Notes: generated by a model not told the origin, from the sequence alone. A DNA stretch of 64,000 nt from Roseobacter litoralis Och 149 (GCF_000154785.2 NC_015730.1:62001-126000), one strand, 5' to 3'; positions 42,116 to 50,070 are shown, counted from the stretch's first letter. Numbers and translations are program-made.

Positions 42116-43220
42116 ATTGCATCTCCGGCTTTGAATTGCGTCCAGTTTTTGCGAGAAGATCACGGCTTTCGTCCCTGTCACCTTGAATTGGGTCGCGTCC
42201 ATGCATCTCCTTGTTGATTTGCCGCAGCCAAACCAGCAGCGGGATCGCGATGATGCCTCCCACAGGTCCCCATATCCATAGCCAGAACACCAGCGAGGTA
42301 AAAATCAAAAGCGGATTCACCGACATTTGCTTACCGACAAAGGTCGGCGTGACGAACTGACCTTCGGTCATGTTCATCAGCATATAAGTCAGCGCGGGCA
42401 GAACGCTCATTGCCCCGTCAAATACGATCAACCCTCCGAGCAGCAGAACAATCGCAAAACTGATTGGCCCAAGGTAAAGCACATAGTTGACCAGAAAAGC
42501 GCCAAGTCCCCAATATGCGGCATTTGGCATGCCGTAGGCTGAGAGCATCAGGCTGACCAAGGCGCCGAAGCAGGCGTTGATCGCGGTGATCGCAAGAAAA
42601 TAACGCGACACCTCAACTTCGGCACGGCGCAAAACCTTCTCGGACAAATGCGTCGTGACAGAGGCGATGTATTTATAGAGTTCCAATTTCGTCAACAGAA
42701 AGAAATAGAGAATACCAACGAAAACCATGATCTGCGCGGCGAAAGAAGGCAGATAGCTCAATATTCCCGCGACCGTCGGAACGGCAACGGTCCCTGGTGC
42801 TTCCATCTCTGCGCTGCCTTCGGGAGCGAGCGTTATGGCGACCTGGTTTTGCACATTTTCGACGTTTTCCATGGTGGATTTGAGGCCGCTCAGCGATTGC
42901 TGCAGTTCGGTCCACATAAACGGCACACGGGTCATAAACTCAGCGACTACCGGGTAGAACAGGAAAACGCCCAGGGTGATCACCGACAGCACCGTGATCA
43001 GAACCGCAAGAGCGCCCACTACTGGCGGCGCTCCGAGCCGGTCAAAGAAGTTGGATAGCGGCGCAAAGACCACACCAACAACCAGAGCAAAGACCAATGG
43101 CAGGAAAACAGGTGTACCGCTTTCGAGGAGCCACACAGTGGCCGAGGCACCGACAGCGACAAGCGCCAGCCGCGTCAGGTCAACTCTCCTGTTGTCTGGC
43201 GTCGTGGAAAGATCCTGCAC
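42099..43220 (-). CDS. AI-2E family transporter
   Basis: A 373-aa inner-membrane protein with about eight helices: LALVAVGASATVWLLESGTPVFLPLVFALVVGVVFAPL at the N terminus, then a long helical segment (WTELQQSLSGLKSTMENVENVQNQVA) and LLTKLELYKYIASV. The PerM/AI-2E family includes autoinducer and sodium/proton transporters; substrate here is unknown. It starts at a GTG (43220) behind CAGGAG and overlaps the PLD-like gene by 17 bases. Confidence 0.88.
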   Translation of the reverse strand: MQDLSTTPDNRRVDLTRLALVAVGASATVWLLESGTPVFLPLVFALVVGVVFAPLSNFFDRLGAPPVVGALAVLITVLSVITLGVFLFYPVVAEFMTRVPFMWTELQQSLSGLKSTMENVENVQNQVAITLAPEGSAEMEAPGTVAVPTVAGILSYLPSFAAQIMVFVGILYFFLLTKLELYKYIASVTTHLSEKVLRRAEVEVSRYFLAITAINACFGALVSLMLSAYGMPNAAYWGLGAFLVNYVLYLGPISFAIVLLLGGLIVFDGAMSVLPALTYMLMNMTEGQFVTPTFVGKQMSVNPLLIFTSLVFWLWIWGPVGGIIAIPLLVWLRQINKEMHGRDPIQGDRDESRDLLAKTGRNSKPEMQYDVAE

Positions 43221-43247
43221 GGTGCACTCCTGATTGTTTGAAATAGA

Positions 43248-43275
43248 AAAACCGGCCTCAGGTCATGAGGCCGGC
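43248..43275 (-). terminator. Terminator of the PLDc_N-type gene
   Basis: Perfect 9-bp inverted repeat CCGGCCTCA / TGAGGCCGG with a 5-base loop, followed by TTTTTC on the minus strand. Confidence 0.88.
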
Positions 43276-43293
43276 TTACTTGCGAGGATAGGG

Positions 43294-43482
43294 TTATACC
43301 GTAGCGTGACCTGAACCGCGCGGACCGGCGAAAAACCAGATGATGAAACCGACAACCGGCAGTACCAGAATCAAAAGCGTCCAGAGCAGTTTAGCCCCGA
43401 GGGACACACCGCTTGTCCAGATCTTCACGATTGCGTAAATGTTGAGGACCAGTACGAGCAGTCCGATAATACCATATTCCAT
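43294..43482 (-). CDS. 62-aa membrane protein, PLDc_N-like
   Basis: ATG at 43482 behind ACGGAGG. The protein starts MEYGIIGLLVLVLNIYAIVK, then IWTSGVSLGAKLLWTLLILVLPVVGFIIWFFAGPRG: two membrane helices with the WxxLILxLPxxGxxxWxxxGPR signature of the PLDc_N (phospholipase D N-terminal-like) family. A longer in-frame reading to 43923 exists but is not supported. Preceded by an EcfG-like site and followed by its own terminator. Confidence 0.85.
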   Translation of the reverse strand: MEYGIIGLLVLVLNIYAIVKIWTSGVSLGAKLLWTLLILVLPVVGFIIWFFAGPRGSGHATV

Positions 43483-43522
43483 TGTCTTGAACCTCCGTTT
43501 GTATGTGTTCGTCTGAGGAGGA

Positions 43523-43548
43523 AACACGCGTGCTCCCGAAATTGTTCC
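43523..43548 (-). promoter_or_regulatory. EcfG-like promoter, PLDc_N-type gene
   Basis: Minus strand GGAAC (43544-43548), 17 bases, TGTT (43523-43526), one mismatch from CGTT. Forty bp from the ATG at 43482. Confidence 0.45.
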
Positions 43549-43632
43549 GAAAAGTATTCTGATCTTTTCGGGAACTTCTCCGGCCCTTACCGGTTTTGCC
43601 AACAGAAACCAGAACTTGAAGGAGACGGATAA

Positions 43633-43887
43633 ATGAAAACCGGTATTACAATCGCCGCTGTAGCTGCTGCAATCGCCATAGGTGTTGGTGTCTATATGGT
43701 AGACATCGACGTGACTGAAAACGCTGAGCTTCCGGACGTCGATGTGTCCGTCGAAGCGGGTAACATGCCCGAATTTGATGTTGAGACGGGCGACATCGAA
43801 ATGGGTACAAAAGAGGTTACTGTCGAAGTACCCACAATTGACGTCCAGATGCCGGAAGAAGACAACCGTACGGCCAATAACCAGTAA
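43633..43887 (+). CDS. Small acidic membrane-anchored protein, unknown
   Basis: An 84-aa protein with GAAGGAGACGG upstream of the ATG. An N-terminal hydrophobic segment (ITIAAVAAAIAIGVGVYMV) is followed by a strongly acidic, valine-rich tail with a repeated pattern (ELPDVDVSVEAGNMPEFDVETGDIEMG, VEVPTIDVQMPEED). It is probably exposed in the periplasm. A GGAAC-N16-GGTT site (43577-43601 area) resembles an EcfG promoter with one mismatch. A terminator follows. No family was recognised. Confidence 0.8.
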   Translation: MKTGITIAAVAAAIAIGVGVYMVDIDVTENAELPDVDVSVEAGNMPEFDVETGDIEMGTKEVTVEVPTIDVQMPEEDNRTANNQ

Positions 43888-43910
43888 CAGCGTCGCATAT
43901 GAGTTGAAAA

Positions 43911-43943
43911 AGCGCCGCCTCATTTTGGGGCGGCGTTCTTTTG
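43911..43943 (+). terminator. Terminator of the 43633 gene
   Basis: GCGCCGCC and GGGCGGCG form a stem with an 8-base loop, followed by TTCTTTT. Confidence 0.85.
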
Positions 43944-43988
43944 TTGAATACTATGTGTATGCTTCCGAGGACCAGGATGTTCAGGCAT

Positions 43989-44020
43989 AAAAAAACCACC
44001 AACATTCCATGCTGGTGGTC
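43989..44020 (-). terminator. Terminator of the DUF4112 operon
   Basis: On the minus strand ACCACCAGCATG and AATGTTGGTGGT form an extended stem (ACCACCA/TGGTGGT core), followed by seven T. Confidence 0.85.
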
Positions 44021-44045
44021 TCATTCTTTCAAAAGCTGACCAACG

Positions 44046-44423
44046 TCACGCAGATCGAACGGCGTATGGGCCGACTACCTCCGCGCGGAGTAGCTTGACG
44101 TTGCGACGATGGGACTTGAACTGCATATCGAACAAATCGCCAAGAACCGGGATGCTGCCAACCAGAAAATCAACCGCCGTGTTGGCTCCCATGCGCAGCA
44201 GTGTCCGTCGCCGCGCACCCATTTTTGCACCCTCGTAAATCATGAAGGCGCTGGGCAGCGTCGTTGCGATGTCGCCAACCCCCGGGATCAGGCCAATCAC
44301 GCTGTCCCATCCAAAACGCAGCCCGACCAGCGGCATGCGAAACCGATTATCGAGCCGGTGTGCAATACGCTCCAGCCGTGCCAGCCGGTTCATCCGTTGG
44401 CTGTGTGTGAGGTATTCGTCCAT
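44046..44423 (-). CDS. DUF4112 family protein
   Basis: A 125-aa protein from the ATG at 44423. LERIAHRLDNRFRMPLVGLRFGWDSVIGLIPGVGDIATTLPSAFMIYEG and VDFLVGSIPVLGDLFDMQFKSHRRN are the DUF4112 signature, with two short hydrophobic glycine-proline segments. Function unknown. It lies 7 bp downstream of the 69-aa gene in a two-gene operon driven by a perfect EcfG promoter. Confidence 0.88.
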   Translation of the reverse strand: MDEYLTHSQRMNRLARLERIAHRLDNRFRMPLVGLRFGWDSVIGLIPGVGDIATTLPSAFMIYEGAKMGARRRTLLRMGANTAVDFLVGSIPVLGDLFDMQFKSHRRNVKLLRAEVVGPYAVRSA

Positions 44424-44430
44424 GCCTGAT

Positions 44431-44640
44431 CTATTCGTCTGTCGCGAGATCGCGCAGTTGGTCTGCAATCTGGGTATCCGCGTCGGTTTCTTTCACTTTT
44501 TTGGCCGTATCTCCGGTCAAAACTTCGTCACTTTTTGCATGATCGGAGTCGCCTTTTTCGCCGTCACGGTTTTTGAGCGGGTGGTGTTGTTCGGACCCTT
44601 TCAGGTCTGGATGGCTTACGGTTTGCGATGTTTTTTTCAT
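44431..44640 (-). CDS. Small hydrophilic protein, unknown function
   Basis: A 69-aa, highly charged protein (MKKTSQTVSHPDLKGSEQHH at the start, ending IADQLRDLATDE) without hydrophobic segments, probably disordered. The ATG at 44640 follows AGAAAGGACACG. It is the first gene behind the EcfG promoter at 44696-44720. Hydrophilin-like composition would fit desiccation or osmotic stress, but that is inference only. Confidence 0.7.
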   Translation of the reverse strand: MKKTSQTVSHPDLKGSEQHHPLKNRDGEKGDSDHAKSDEVLTGDTAKKVKETDADTQIADQLRDLATDE

Positions 44641-44695
44641 GGCGTGTCCTTTCTGGAGTGGCAGGGTTTCGCCCCGCAGGTTGCTTCGATAGGCC

Positions 44696-44720
44696 AACGA
44701 ATTGCGCGCTCAATTGTTCC
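44696..44720 (-). promoter_or_regulatory. EcfG promoter, 69-aa/DUF4112 operon
   Basis: Minus strand GGAAC (44716-44720), 16 bases, CGTT (44696-44699). Perfect match, 55 bp from the ATG at 44640. Confidence 0.85.
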
Positions 44721-44780
44721 CTCGGCGCTGCGCGGTATGCGGTGTTTCACAAACCAAACTGAAATGTGTCGCCATTCGCG

Positions 44781-44806
44781 GGAACCTCACCCGGCCCAAT
44801 TGCGTT
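44781..44806 (+). promoter_or_regulatory. EcfG promoter, 50-aa membrane peptide
   Basis: GGAAC (44781-44785), 17 bases, CGTT (44803-44806). Perfect match; it is divergent from the promoter at 44696-44720, 60 bp away, and lies 130 bp before the small gene at 44937. Confidence 0.8.
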
Positions 44807-44936
44807 GTGATTTCAACAGCGTTGGAAACTGTGCTCTGGATGCGCATTTTCAGCGATTTTGGCAGGCCGGAAAGAAATTCAGCCGGCGTCTGCTTGCCAA
44901 ACAATTTAGCCGGCTGGCAAAGAATGGAGAGTTGAT

Positions 44937-45089
44937 ATGGATATCACCTACCTCGTCGCTTTGCTCTTTCTTGTAACGCTGAGTGCCGTGCTTGTGTTTG
45001 CCGTGGTCAGCAAGGCAAGAACCGAGAAACGAATGAAGGATGACGATGCTCGCAAATCCACTTTGGCAAAAGATGCGCCAGATAAATAA
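44937..45089 (+). CDS. 50-aa single-pass membrane peptide
   Basis: The ATG at 44937 follows GGAGAGTTGAT. The protein begins MDITYLVALLFLVTLSAVLV, one membrane helix, and continues FAVVSKARTEKRMKDDDARK with a charged tail. It has its own perfect EcfG promoter and a strong terminator, so it is a complete transcription unit despite its size. No family recognised. Confidence 0.75.
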   Translation: MDITYLVALLFLVTLSAVLVFAVVSKARTEKRMKDDDARKSTLAKDAPDK

Positions 45090-45109
45090 CGCGCAGGCTT
45101 GAGCAAATG

Positions 45110-45147
45110 AAAACGCCGCTCTGATGCAAATCGGGGCGGCGTTTTTC
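45110..45147 (+). terminator. Terminator of the 50-aa peptide gene
   Basis: AAACGCCGC (45111-45119) pairs with GCGGCGTTT (45136-45144), followed by T-rich sequence. Confidence 0.88.
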
Positions 45148-45291
45148 CGTTTTGTGGTCGCGTCAGGCTTTTATGCCGCTCATAATCAAACGTGAGCTGT
45201 CTGCATGATCGCGTGTGGAAGAATCTGCGGTAGTGAAAGTCGCCGCGCGTTACGCGCCACGGCTTTCATTTCTCAATTCATCCCGGCGGTT

Positions 45292-46140
45292 TTACTTCTT
45301 GAGGTCTTCGACCACCTCGGGCTGTACCTGTGCCCAAGTCAACATGGTGAAAATCACCGTGCCGCCAAGCACATTACCAATCAACACGGGAACGAAGAAC
45401 CCGAACAGCGCTTCTCCCAACCCCAGCTCACCCTGCACCATCAGGAATGCCATCTCGACCGAGCCTGCGACGATGTGCGTGAAATCACCCAGCGCAATCA
45501 GCCACGTGAAAAGCACGATTACCGCGACTTCGCTGCCTTGGGACGACGGCAACATCCAGACCAGTGCGGCAATCAGAATACCGGCCGGAATACCCCGCAT
45601 CATACCCTCAAGCGGTGGCATACCTGTGGCATGGCGGCTCAGGTCCATCATTGCTGCGGCGACGTCATCTGCAAGCACATTACCATAGGCAAAGAAGCCC
45701 GCGATCAGAAACGCGCCGATGACGTTGGCAGCCAGAACCGTTGCCCAAAGTCGAAACATGCGACCGAATGCGCGACCGGTCGGGTTCAGCGTCACTGGAA
45801 TGACCGTCGTGATCGTGTTTTCTGTAAAAAGTTGCATACGCCCCAGAATGACCAACAAAAAGCCAAGGCTGTAGCCTGCGTTCTCGACGATATAGCGCCA
45901 TGGTGCGTCTGGCAGATAGGCACGTAAGACCGACTCTCCCAGTACGGAGAAAGAAATCAGAATACCGGCCGCGACTCCCGAAAACCACAGGGCGCGCATG
46001 GGGCGTTCCAGCTCTTCTTCGCCATTTCTGCGAATTGTCTCAAACACAAGACGCGGGGAAAGGCCCACGGCTTCCGCAACCGCTTCGCTTTCTTCGCGTT
46101 CGCGTGTCAGGTCGTGCGATATTTCATTAGACTTGGTCAT
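45292..46140 (-). CDS. Formate/nitrite transporter family protein (YfdC-like)
   Basis: A 282-aa membrane protein of the FNT family with about six helices: FSGVAAGILISFSVLGE, YSLGFLLVILGRMQLFTENTITTVIP, ATVLAANVIGAFLIAGFFAYGNVL and VLIGNVLGGTVIFTMLTWAQ. The long charged N terminus (MTKSNEISHDLTREREESEA) and FTENT motif resemble E. coli YfdC rather than FocA or NirC. FNT channels pass small monovalent anions; the substrate here is unknown. A near-consensus EcfG site (GGAAC-N17-CGTA, 46167-46192 on the minus strand) precedes it. Confidence 0.85.
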   Translation of the reverse strand: MTKSNEISHDLTREREESEAVAEAVGLSPRLVFETIRRNGEEELERPMRALWFSGVAAGILISFSVLGESVLRAYLPDAPWRYIVENAGYSLGFLLVILGRMQLFTENTITTVIPVTLNPTGRAFGRMFRLWATVLAANVIGAFLIAGFFAYGNVLADDVAAAMMDLSRHATGMPPLEGMMRGIPAGILIAALVWMLPSSQGSEVAVIVLFTWLIALGDFTHIVAGSVEMAFLMVQGELGLGEALFGFFVPVLIGNVLGGTVIFTMLTWAQVQPEVVEDLKK

Positions 46141-46166
46141 TCAGTGTCTCCGTTTGTCAAAAGACA

Positions 46167-46192
46167 TACGCACTGGCGATGTGAATTGTTCC
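46167..46192 (-). promoter_or_regulatory. EcfG-like promoter, FNT-family gene
   Basis: Minus strand GGAAC (46188-46192), 17 bases, CGTA (46167-46170): one mismatch in the -10 element. Twenty-six bp from the ATG at 46140. Confidence 0.45.
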
Positions 46193-46272
46193 ACGGCGGA
46201 ACAAAACAGGTTGCTTGGCGGTTGTGGCTGCATGTCGACAAACACGTTTAACTCTTGCCGCCCGCGTCCCGC

Positions 46273-47736
46273 ATGAAAGTGCCCGCGCTCCAGAAATCTG
46301 GTACAGAGATATTGATGCAACCCGCGCGCTTGCAACGAGTGGCGCTGGCCCTTGCCAAACACGGGGTTTTGCTTCCGCTTGTTTTCGTACCGCCTTTTGT
46401 CTGGGCGGTAGCCGAGGGCGCGTGGTCCTTTGCACTGGCACTTTTGATACCTGCGCTTGCAGGTGCAGTGCTTTGGGCAACGGTGATCCGCCTGCCACTG
46501 CCCAAAGATCTGCGGCAGGTCGAAGCCGTTGTGGTGTTGGCGCTTCTCTTTGTCGTGACCCCTCTGATGTCCGTACCTGCATTCACGGTGCTCGGCATGT
46601 CGCCACTTGATGCCCTGTTCGAGGCGATGAGCGCCCTGACGACAACGGGTCTGTCGATGGCAGGAAGCACAAACGACTGGCCTTTTGCCGCGTTTTTCCT
46701 GCGCAGTTGGATGCAATGGTGTGGCGGATTGGCGATGGCTACAGCGGTGCTGGCGATGCTGATTGGCCCGGGAGCCACGGCGCGCAAGCTCGGCAAGGTG
46801 AGCTTGGATGAAGGTGACAGGATTGCCTCGACCCGCAGCCGCGCGCGCCAGCTTTTGGGCGCATACGCTGGCCTGACAGTGGTCTTTGGCCTTGCCATCT
46901 CCGCGAGCGTCGGTTCCGTGCCAGAGGGTATGTTGCTCACCTTTTCTGCGGTCTCAACGGGTGGCTTTGCCTACCGGGCGGATTCAGTTGCGGGATACTC
47001 GGGTCTGACCCAAACGTTGGTTATTCTGGCATCCCTGGCGGGGGCTGTGTCGTTGCTGGCAATCGCGCTGGCTTTTCGAGGCGCTGTGCGTGATGCATGG
47101 AATATAGGGTCGCTGCAGCGCTTGGGCCTTTGGTGCGTTGGCGCTGTCACCGTTCTGGTGGTTCTCATGTATTCTCTGGGCCAAGATAGCTATGCGGTTC
47201 TCATGTGGAACCTGCTGAGCGCCATCAGCACAGCGGGTTTTTCCGTAGGTGACATGCCTGCAGCGCCTGCTCTGTTGCTGTTCTTTACTGTTGTGATGAT
47301 GGTCGGTGGCGATTTGGGTTCGACTGCCGGGGGCCTCAAACTGGCCCGCCTGTCCACGCTCATGCGTGCTGCCAAACATGCGACCCGTGCACCGCGCTTG
47401 CCGGACAACGCAATCGCGCCGCTTCGTGAGCATGGACAGGTGGTCAAGGACCGTCAGTTGATTGCTCTGATGGCGTTCCTGCTGTTCTACGTAACATCCG
47501 TGATGGTGTTGTGGGTTGCCTTTCTGGCCTATGGCTATGCGCCGCTCCCTGCGCTTTTTGACATCGTTTCCGCCTTCTCGACGGTGGGCCTGTCCACAGG
47601 TGTCATCGCGCCCGATATTCCCGCGCCGCTCAAAGCGGCCACTGTCCTTGCGATGCTGCTCGGGCGGTTGGAATTTGTCGCCGTAATTTTACTGATATTG
47701 CCCAACACATGGGTCACCCCACCGCAAAGGAGATAG
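46273..47736 (+). CDS. TrkH family potassium uptake protein
   Basis: About 487 aa. Four pore-loop repeats are visible as ALTTTGLSMAG, AVSTGGFAY, AISTAGFSVG and AFSTVGLSTG, each with the selectivity-filter glycine, and about ten helices. It forms the K+ channel of the Trk/Ktr system and needs a TrkA-type cytoplasmic regulator, which is the next gene (2 bp gap). The exact start is unclear: TTG 46255, ATG 46273 and ATG 46315 are in frame with no strong ribosome site. A GGAAC-N17-GGTT site upstream (46198-46223) is EcfG-like but weak. Confidence 0.9.
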   Translation: MKVPALQKSGTEILMQPARLQRVALALAKHGVLLPLVFVPPFVWAVAEGAWSFALALLIPALAGAVLWATVIRLPLPKDLRQVEAVVVLALLFVVTPLMSVPAFTVLGMSPLDALFEAMSALTTTGLSMAGSTNDWPFAAFFLRSWMQWCGGLAMATAVLAMLIGPGATARKLGKVSLDEGDRIASTRSRARQLLGAYAGLTVVFGLAISASVGSVPEGMLLTFSAVSTGGFAYRADSVAGYSGLTQTLVILASLAGAVSLLAIALAFRGAVRDAWNIGSLQRLGLWCVGAVTVLVVLMYSLGQDSYAVLMWNLLSAISTAGFSVGDMPAAPALLLFFTVVMMVGGDLGSTAGGLKLARLSTLMRAAKHATRAPRLPDNAIAPLREHGQVVKDRQLIALMAFLLFYVTSVMVLWVAFLAYGYAPLPALFDIVSAFSTVGLSTGVIAPDIPAPLKAATVLAMLLGRLEFVAVILLILPNTWVTPPQRR

Positions 47737-47738
47737 CC

Positions 47739-48389
47739 ATGCGCACCGTTATTGTCGGCGGTTCCAAATTCGGAGTCGCCACCGCAGAGCAGCTGATCGA
47801 CAAAGGTCACGAAGTTGTACTGATTGATAAGAACCGCCAGAAACTCGAAGATCTGTCACAACGGCTCGATTGCGGCATGATTCATGGCGATGGGTCTTCG
47901 CCCAAAATCCTGCGCGAGGCTTTCGCCAGCGAGGAAGACGTTCTGATCGCGCTGACCAATGCTTCGGATGGCAATATCCTGACAGCGCTCACTGCGCGGT
48001 CCGTGGGTTTCGGCAGGGTGATCCCTCAAATCATCGAAGCGGAACTGTTGGAGGTCTGCGTCGAACTTGATTTGAAAGACACAATCACTCCGCATGTCAC
48101 CGTTGCGCGCAGCCTGTGCCGCGCGCTCGAAGAAGAGACCGAGCTTGCCCGTGACACCAATCTCACAAGTGATCTGCGCCTCTTGCGGGTGACGGTGATG
48201 GCCAAACAAGAAGGCTGTGCGCTGAGCGACCTTGATCTGCCCGATGACTGCCGGCCGGTTGCTCTGTTGAAAGATGACCATGAGAAATTTGCCGACGCCG
48301 ATGTTACCCTGTCCGAGGGCGAAGAAATTCTCTTTGCCGTGCGGTCAGAGAAAGTCCGCGAGCTAAAGGCGCTTTTCGCTGCAACCTGA
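47739..48389 (+). CDS. TrkA family potassium channel regulator
   Basis: A 216-aa cytoplasmic RCK protein: the Rossmann NAD-binding domain (MRTVIVGGSKFGVATAEQLIDKGHEVVLIDKN ... MIHGDGSSPKILREA) and a C-terminal TrkA_C domain (LRVTVMAKQEGCALSDLDLP ... EEILFAVRSEKVRELKALF). It has a single half of the E. coli TrkA duplication, like KtrA. The ATG at 47739 follows AAAGGAGATAG. It gates the adjacent TrkH protein, which would support K+ uptake during osmotic stress. Confidence 0.92.
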   Translation: MRTVIVGGSKFGVATAEQLIDKGHEVVLIDKNRQKLEDLSQRLDCGMIHGDGSSPKILREAFASEEDVLIALTNASDGNILTALTARSVGFGRVIPQIIEAELLEVCVELDLKDTITPHVTVARSLCRALEEETELARDTNLTSDLRLLRVTVMAKQEGCALSDLDLPDDCRPVALLKDDHEKFADADVTLSEGEEILFAVRSEKVRELKALFAAT

Positions 48390-48394
48390 GCGTT

Positions 48395-48429
48395 AAAAAA
48401 TTACCGGCCCGACAGAGGGCGGGCCGGTA
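48395..48429 (-). terminator. Terminator of phyR
   Basis: ACCGGCCCG pairs with CGGGCCGGT (9 bp, 8-base loop). On the minus strand it is followed by AATTTTTT. It is shared by the convergent trkA and phyR genes but has the T-tract only for phyR. Confidence 0.88.
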
Positions 48430-48439
48430 TCTCGAACAG

Positions 48440-49252
48440 TCAGACTTTTAAAGTCTCGGTAGACGAAAAGAACATCGCCTGGCTCACGGCGACTTTTACC
48501 TGTTCTTCCGTATAGGGTTTGGCGATCATGAACGCAGGCTCGTAGCGATCGCCGGTCAGAAGCCGTTCAGGGTAGGCGGTGATGAAAATGACCGGTCGGT
48601 CGCCCAAATCGCTCAGGATGTCTTTGACGGCGTCGATTCCGGATGAATTGTCGGCCAGATGAATGTCCGCGAGGATCAGATCGGGCGTTTTCTGCCCTGC
48701 CAGCGTTACGGCAGCTTTGCGTGTTCTGGCGATCCCTGTGACCTCATGGCCCATGTCACTGACCATGCTTTCCAGATCCATTGCGATGAGCGCTTCATCT
48801 TCGATGATCATGACCTTGCCGGTGACCGAGGCTTCCATCTCTTTGTAAGCTGCGTTCAGCAATTCGCCCACTTCGCCTTTGGACAATGACGTGATCTGCG
48901 CGATCTCGGCGGATGAAAACCCTTCAATCACCGACATCAGCAATGCCTCGCGGCTATTGGCGGTCAACTTTGCCAGATGTGCGTGTGCTGCGGCAGACAG
49001 CTGCGTGTCGCTTTCACCGGACGGGGCACCGCTTGAATGCCAGATGACATGAAATACCTTGAACAATGCAAGTTTGGGGTGCAACGTGCTGTCGTACACA
49101 CTGGCATCGGTAAGCAGCGCCTCCAGCGTAGCGGCGGCATAGGTATCGCCACTTTCCTGACTGCCTGTCAAAGCCCGCGCATACCGGCGCAAGTACGGCA
49201 ACTGCTTGCCTACTTCTTCTGCAAGATTGGTCGCATTTGCTTCGTATGGCAT
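48440..49252 (-). CDS. phyR: General stress response regulator PhyR
   Basis: A 270-aa anti-anti-sigma factor. The N-terminal half (about 1-140) is a sigma-like domain (LPYLRRYARALTGSQESGDTYAAATLEALL and SAEIAQITSLSKGEVGELLNAAYKEME); the C-terminal half is a receiver (VMIIEDEALIAMDLESMVSDMGHEVTG, phospho-acceptor Asp in LILADIHLAD, Lys in MIAKPYT). On phosphorylation PhyR binds NepR through the sigma-like domain and frees EcfG. The ATG at 49252 has GGAG 6 bases upstream. It is divergent from nepR-ecfG, as is typical, and has its own EcfG promoter. Confidence 0.97.
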   Translation of the reverse strand: MPYEANATNLAEEVGKQLPYLRRYARALTGSQESGDTYAAATLEALLTDASVYDSTLHPKLALFKVFHVIWHSSGAPSGESDTQLSAAAHAHLAKLTANSREALLMSVIEGFSSAEIAQITSLSKGEVGELLNAAYKEMEASVTGKVMIIEDEALIAMDLESMVSDMGHEVTGIARTRKAAVTLAGQKTPDLILADIHLADNSSGIDAVKDILSDLGDRPVIFITAYPERLLTGDRYEPAFMIAKPYTEEQVKVAVSQAMFFSSTETLKV

Positions 49253-49281
49253 CAAAATCTCCGATTTTTTTGAATTCTTCT

Positions 49282-49314
49282 GGAACCAAACGCATCAGTT
49301 GTGCGTTTGGTTCC
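49282..49314. promoter_or_regulatory. Palindromic bidirectional EcfG promoter (phyR / nepR-ecfG)
   Basis: Two perfect 13-base arms (GGAACCAAACGCA at 49282-49294, TGCGTTTGGTTCC at 49302-49314) flank a 7-base centre. Plus strand: GGAAC 49282, N17, CGTT 49304-49307, driving nepR-ecfG (44 bp to the ATG). Minus strand: GGAAC 49310-49314, N17, CGTT 49289-49292, driving phyR (36 bp to the ATG). Each arm holds the -35 of one promoter and the -10 of the other, so the two polymerases would compete for the same DNA. Confidence 0.9.
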
Positions 49315-49351
49315 CGTGCACAACAAATTTTTTTGAAAGGACGTCTGTAAA

Positions 49352-49525
49352 ATGGCCAAGGAAGAACAGACAGGCAAGTCGTCAGATTTAATCGACGAAA
49401 ACCTGAAACAGATATTTCAGCAAGAAGTGGACCGCGAGCTTCCTGATCGTTTCACCAACCTGATTGAACAGCTGCGCGCCAAAGACGCTGCGAATACACA
49501 AGAGACGCGTGGGAAACGAGCATGA
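49352..49525 (+). CDS. nepR: Anti-sigma factor NepR
   Basis: A 57-aa protein. The ATG at 49352 follows GAAAGGACGTC. The core LIDENLKQIFQQEVDRELPDRFTNLIEQLR is the NepR signature, with the two helices that clamp EcfG or PhyR. It holds EcfG inactive until PhyR-P displaces it. Its TGA overlaps the ecfG ATG (ATGA), ensuring coupled synthesis of sigma and anti-sigma. Confidence 0.95.
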   Translation: MAKEEQTGKSSDLIDENLKQIFQQEVDRELPDRFTNLIEQLRAKDAANTQETRGKRA

Positions 49526-50070
49526 CAGACCCGAGAGAAGAAATCGTCGAGCATATCAAGACGCTGCGTGCCTTCGCGCTGAGCCTGACGCGCAATCCTG
49601 CCTTGGCTGATGATATGGTGCAGGACACCGTTGAAAAGGCATGGACGAACATCGACAAGTTTCAGCCCGGCACCAACATGCGCGCTTGGCTCTTCACCAT
49701 CCTGCGCAACACGTATTATTCCAACCGACGCCGGGCCAAACGCGAGGTTGCGGACCCCGAAGGTGTAATGGTTGAAAAGCTCGCCGAGAAACCGGCCCAT
49801 GACGGCCGTCTGCAGATGACCGATTTCCGCGCTGCATTTTCCCAATTGCCAGATGAGCAGCGTGAAGTGCTGCTGTTGGTCGGCGCATCGGGTTTTTCCT
49901 ACGAAGAAGCAGCGGACATGTGTGGCGTCGCCATCGGAACGATCAAAAGCCGGTTGAACCGTGGACGCGCGAACCTTTCGGCGCTCATGCAGTTGCACGA
50001 CGATGAAGCCATGGAATTGACGGACGCTTCCACGCTTGCAGTCATTGCAACCAATGGCGCTGCTGCGTGA
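49522..50070 (+). CDS. ecfG: General stress ECF sigma factor EcfG
   Basis: A 182-aa ECF sigma factor of the ECF15/EcfG group. Region 2 is visible as LADDMVQDTVEKAWTNIDKFQPGTNMRAWLFTILRNTYYSNRRR, region 4 as LPDEQREVLLLVGASGFSYEEAADMCGVAIGTIKSRLNRGRANL. Region 2 and 4 in this group recognise GGAAC and CGTT. It follows nepR with a 4-base overlap and precedes a histidine kinase gene by 8 bp. Autoregulation is expected through the promoter at 49282. Confidence 0.96.
   Translation: MTDPREEIVEHIKTLRAFALSLTRNPALADDMVQDTVEKAWTNIDKFQPGTNMRAWLFTILRNTYYSNRRRAKREVADPEGVMVEKLAEKPAHDGRLQMTDFRAAFSQLPDEQREVLLLVGASGFSYEEAADMCGVAIGTIKSRLNRGRANLSALMQLHDDEAMELTDASTLAVIATNGAAA

Noticed and set aside
43294..43923. 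A 209-aa version of the PLDc_N-type protein
   Set aside because: The upstream 147 residues overlap the 84-aa gene antisense, cross the promoter region, and have no family features; the ATG at 43482 has a strong ribosome site.
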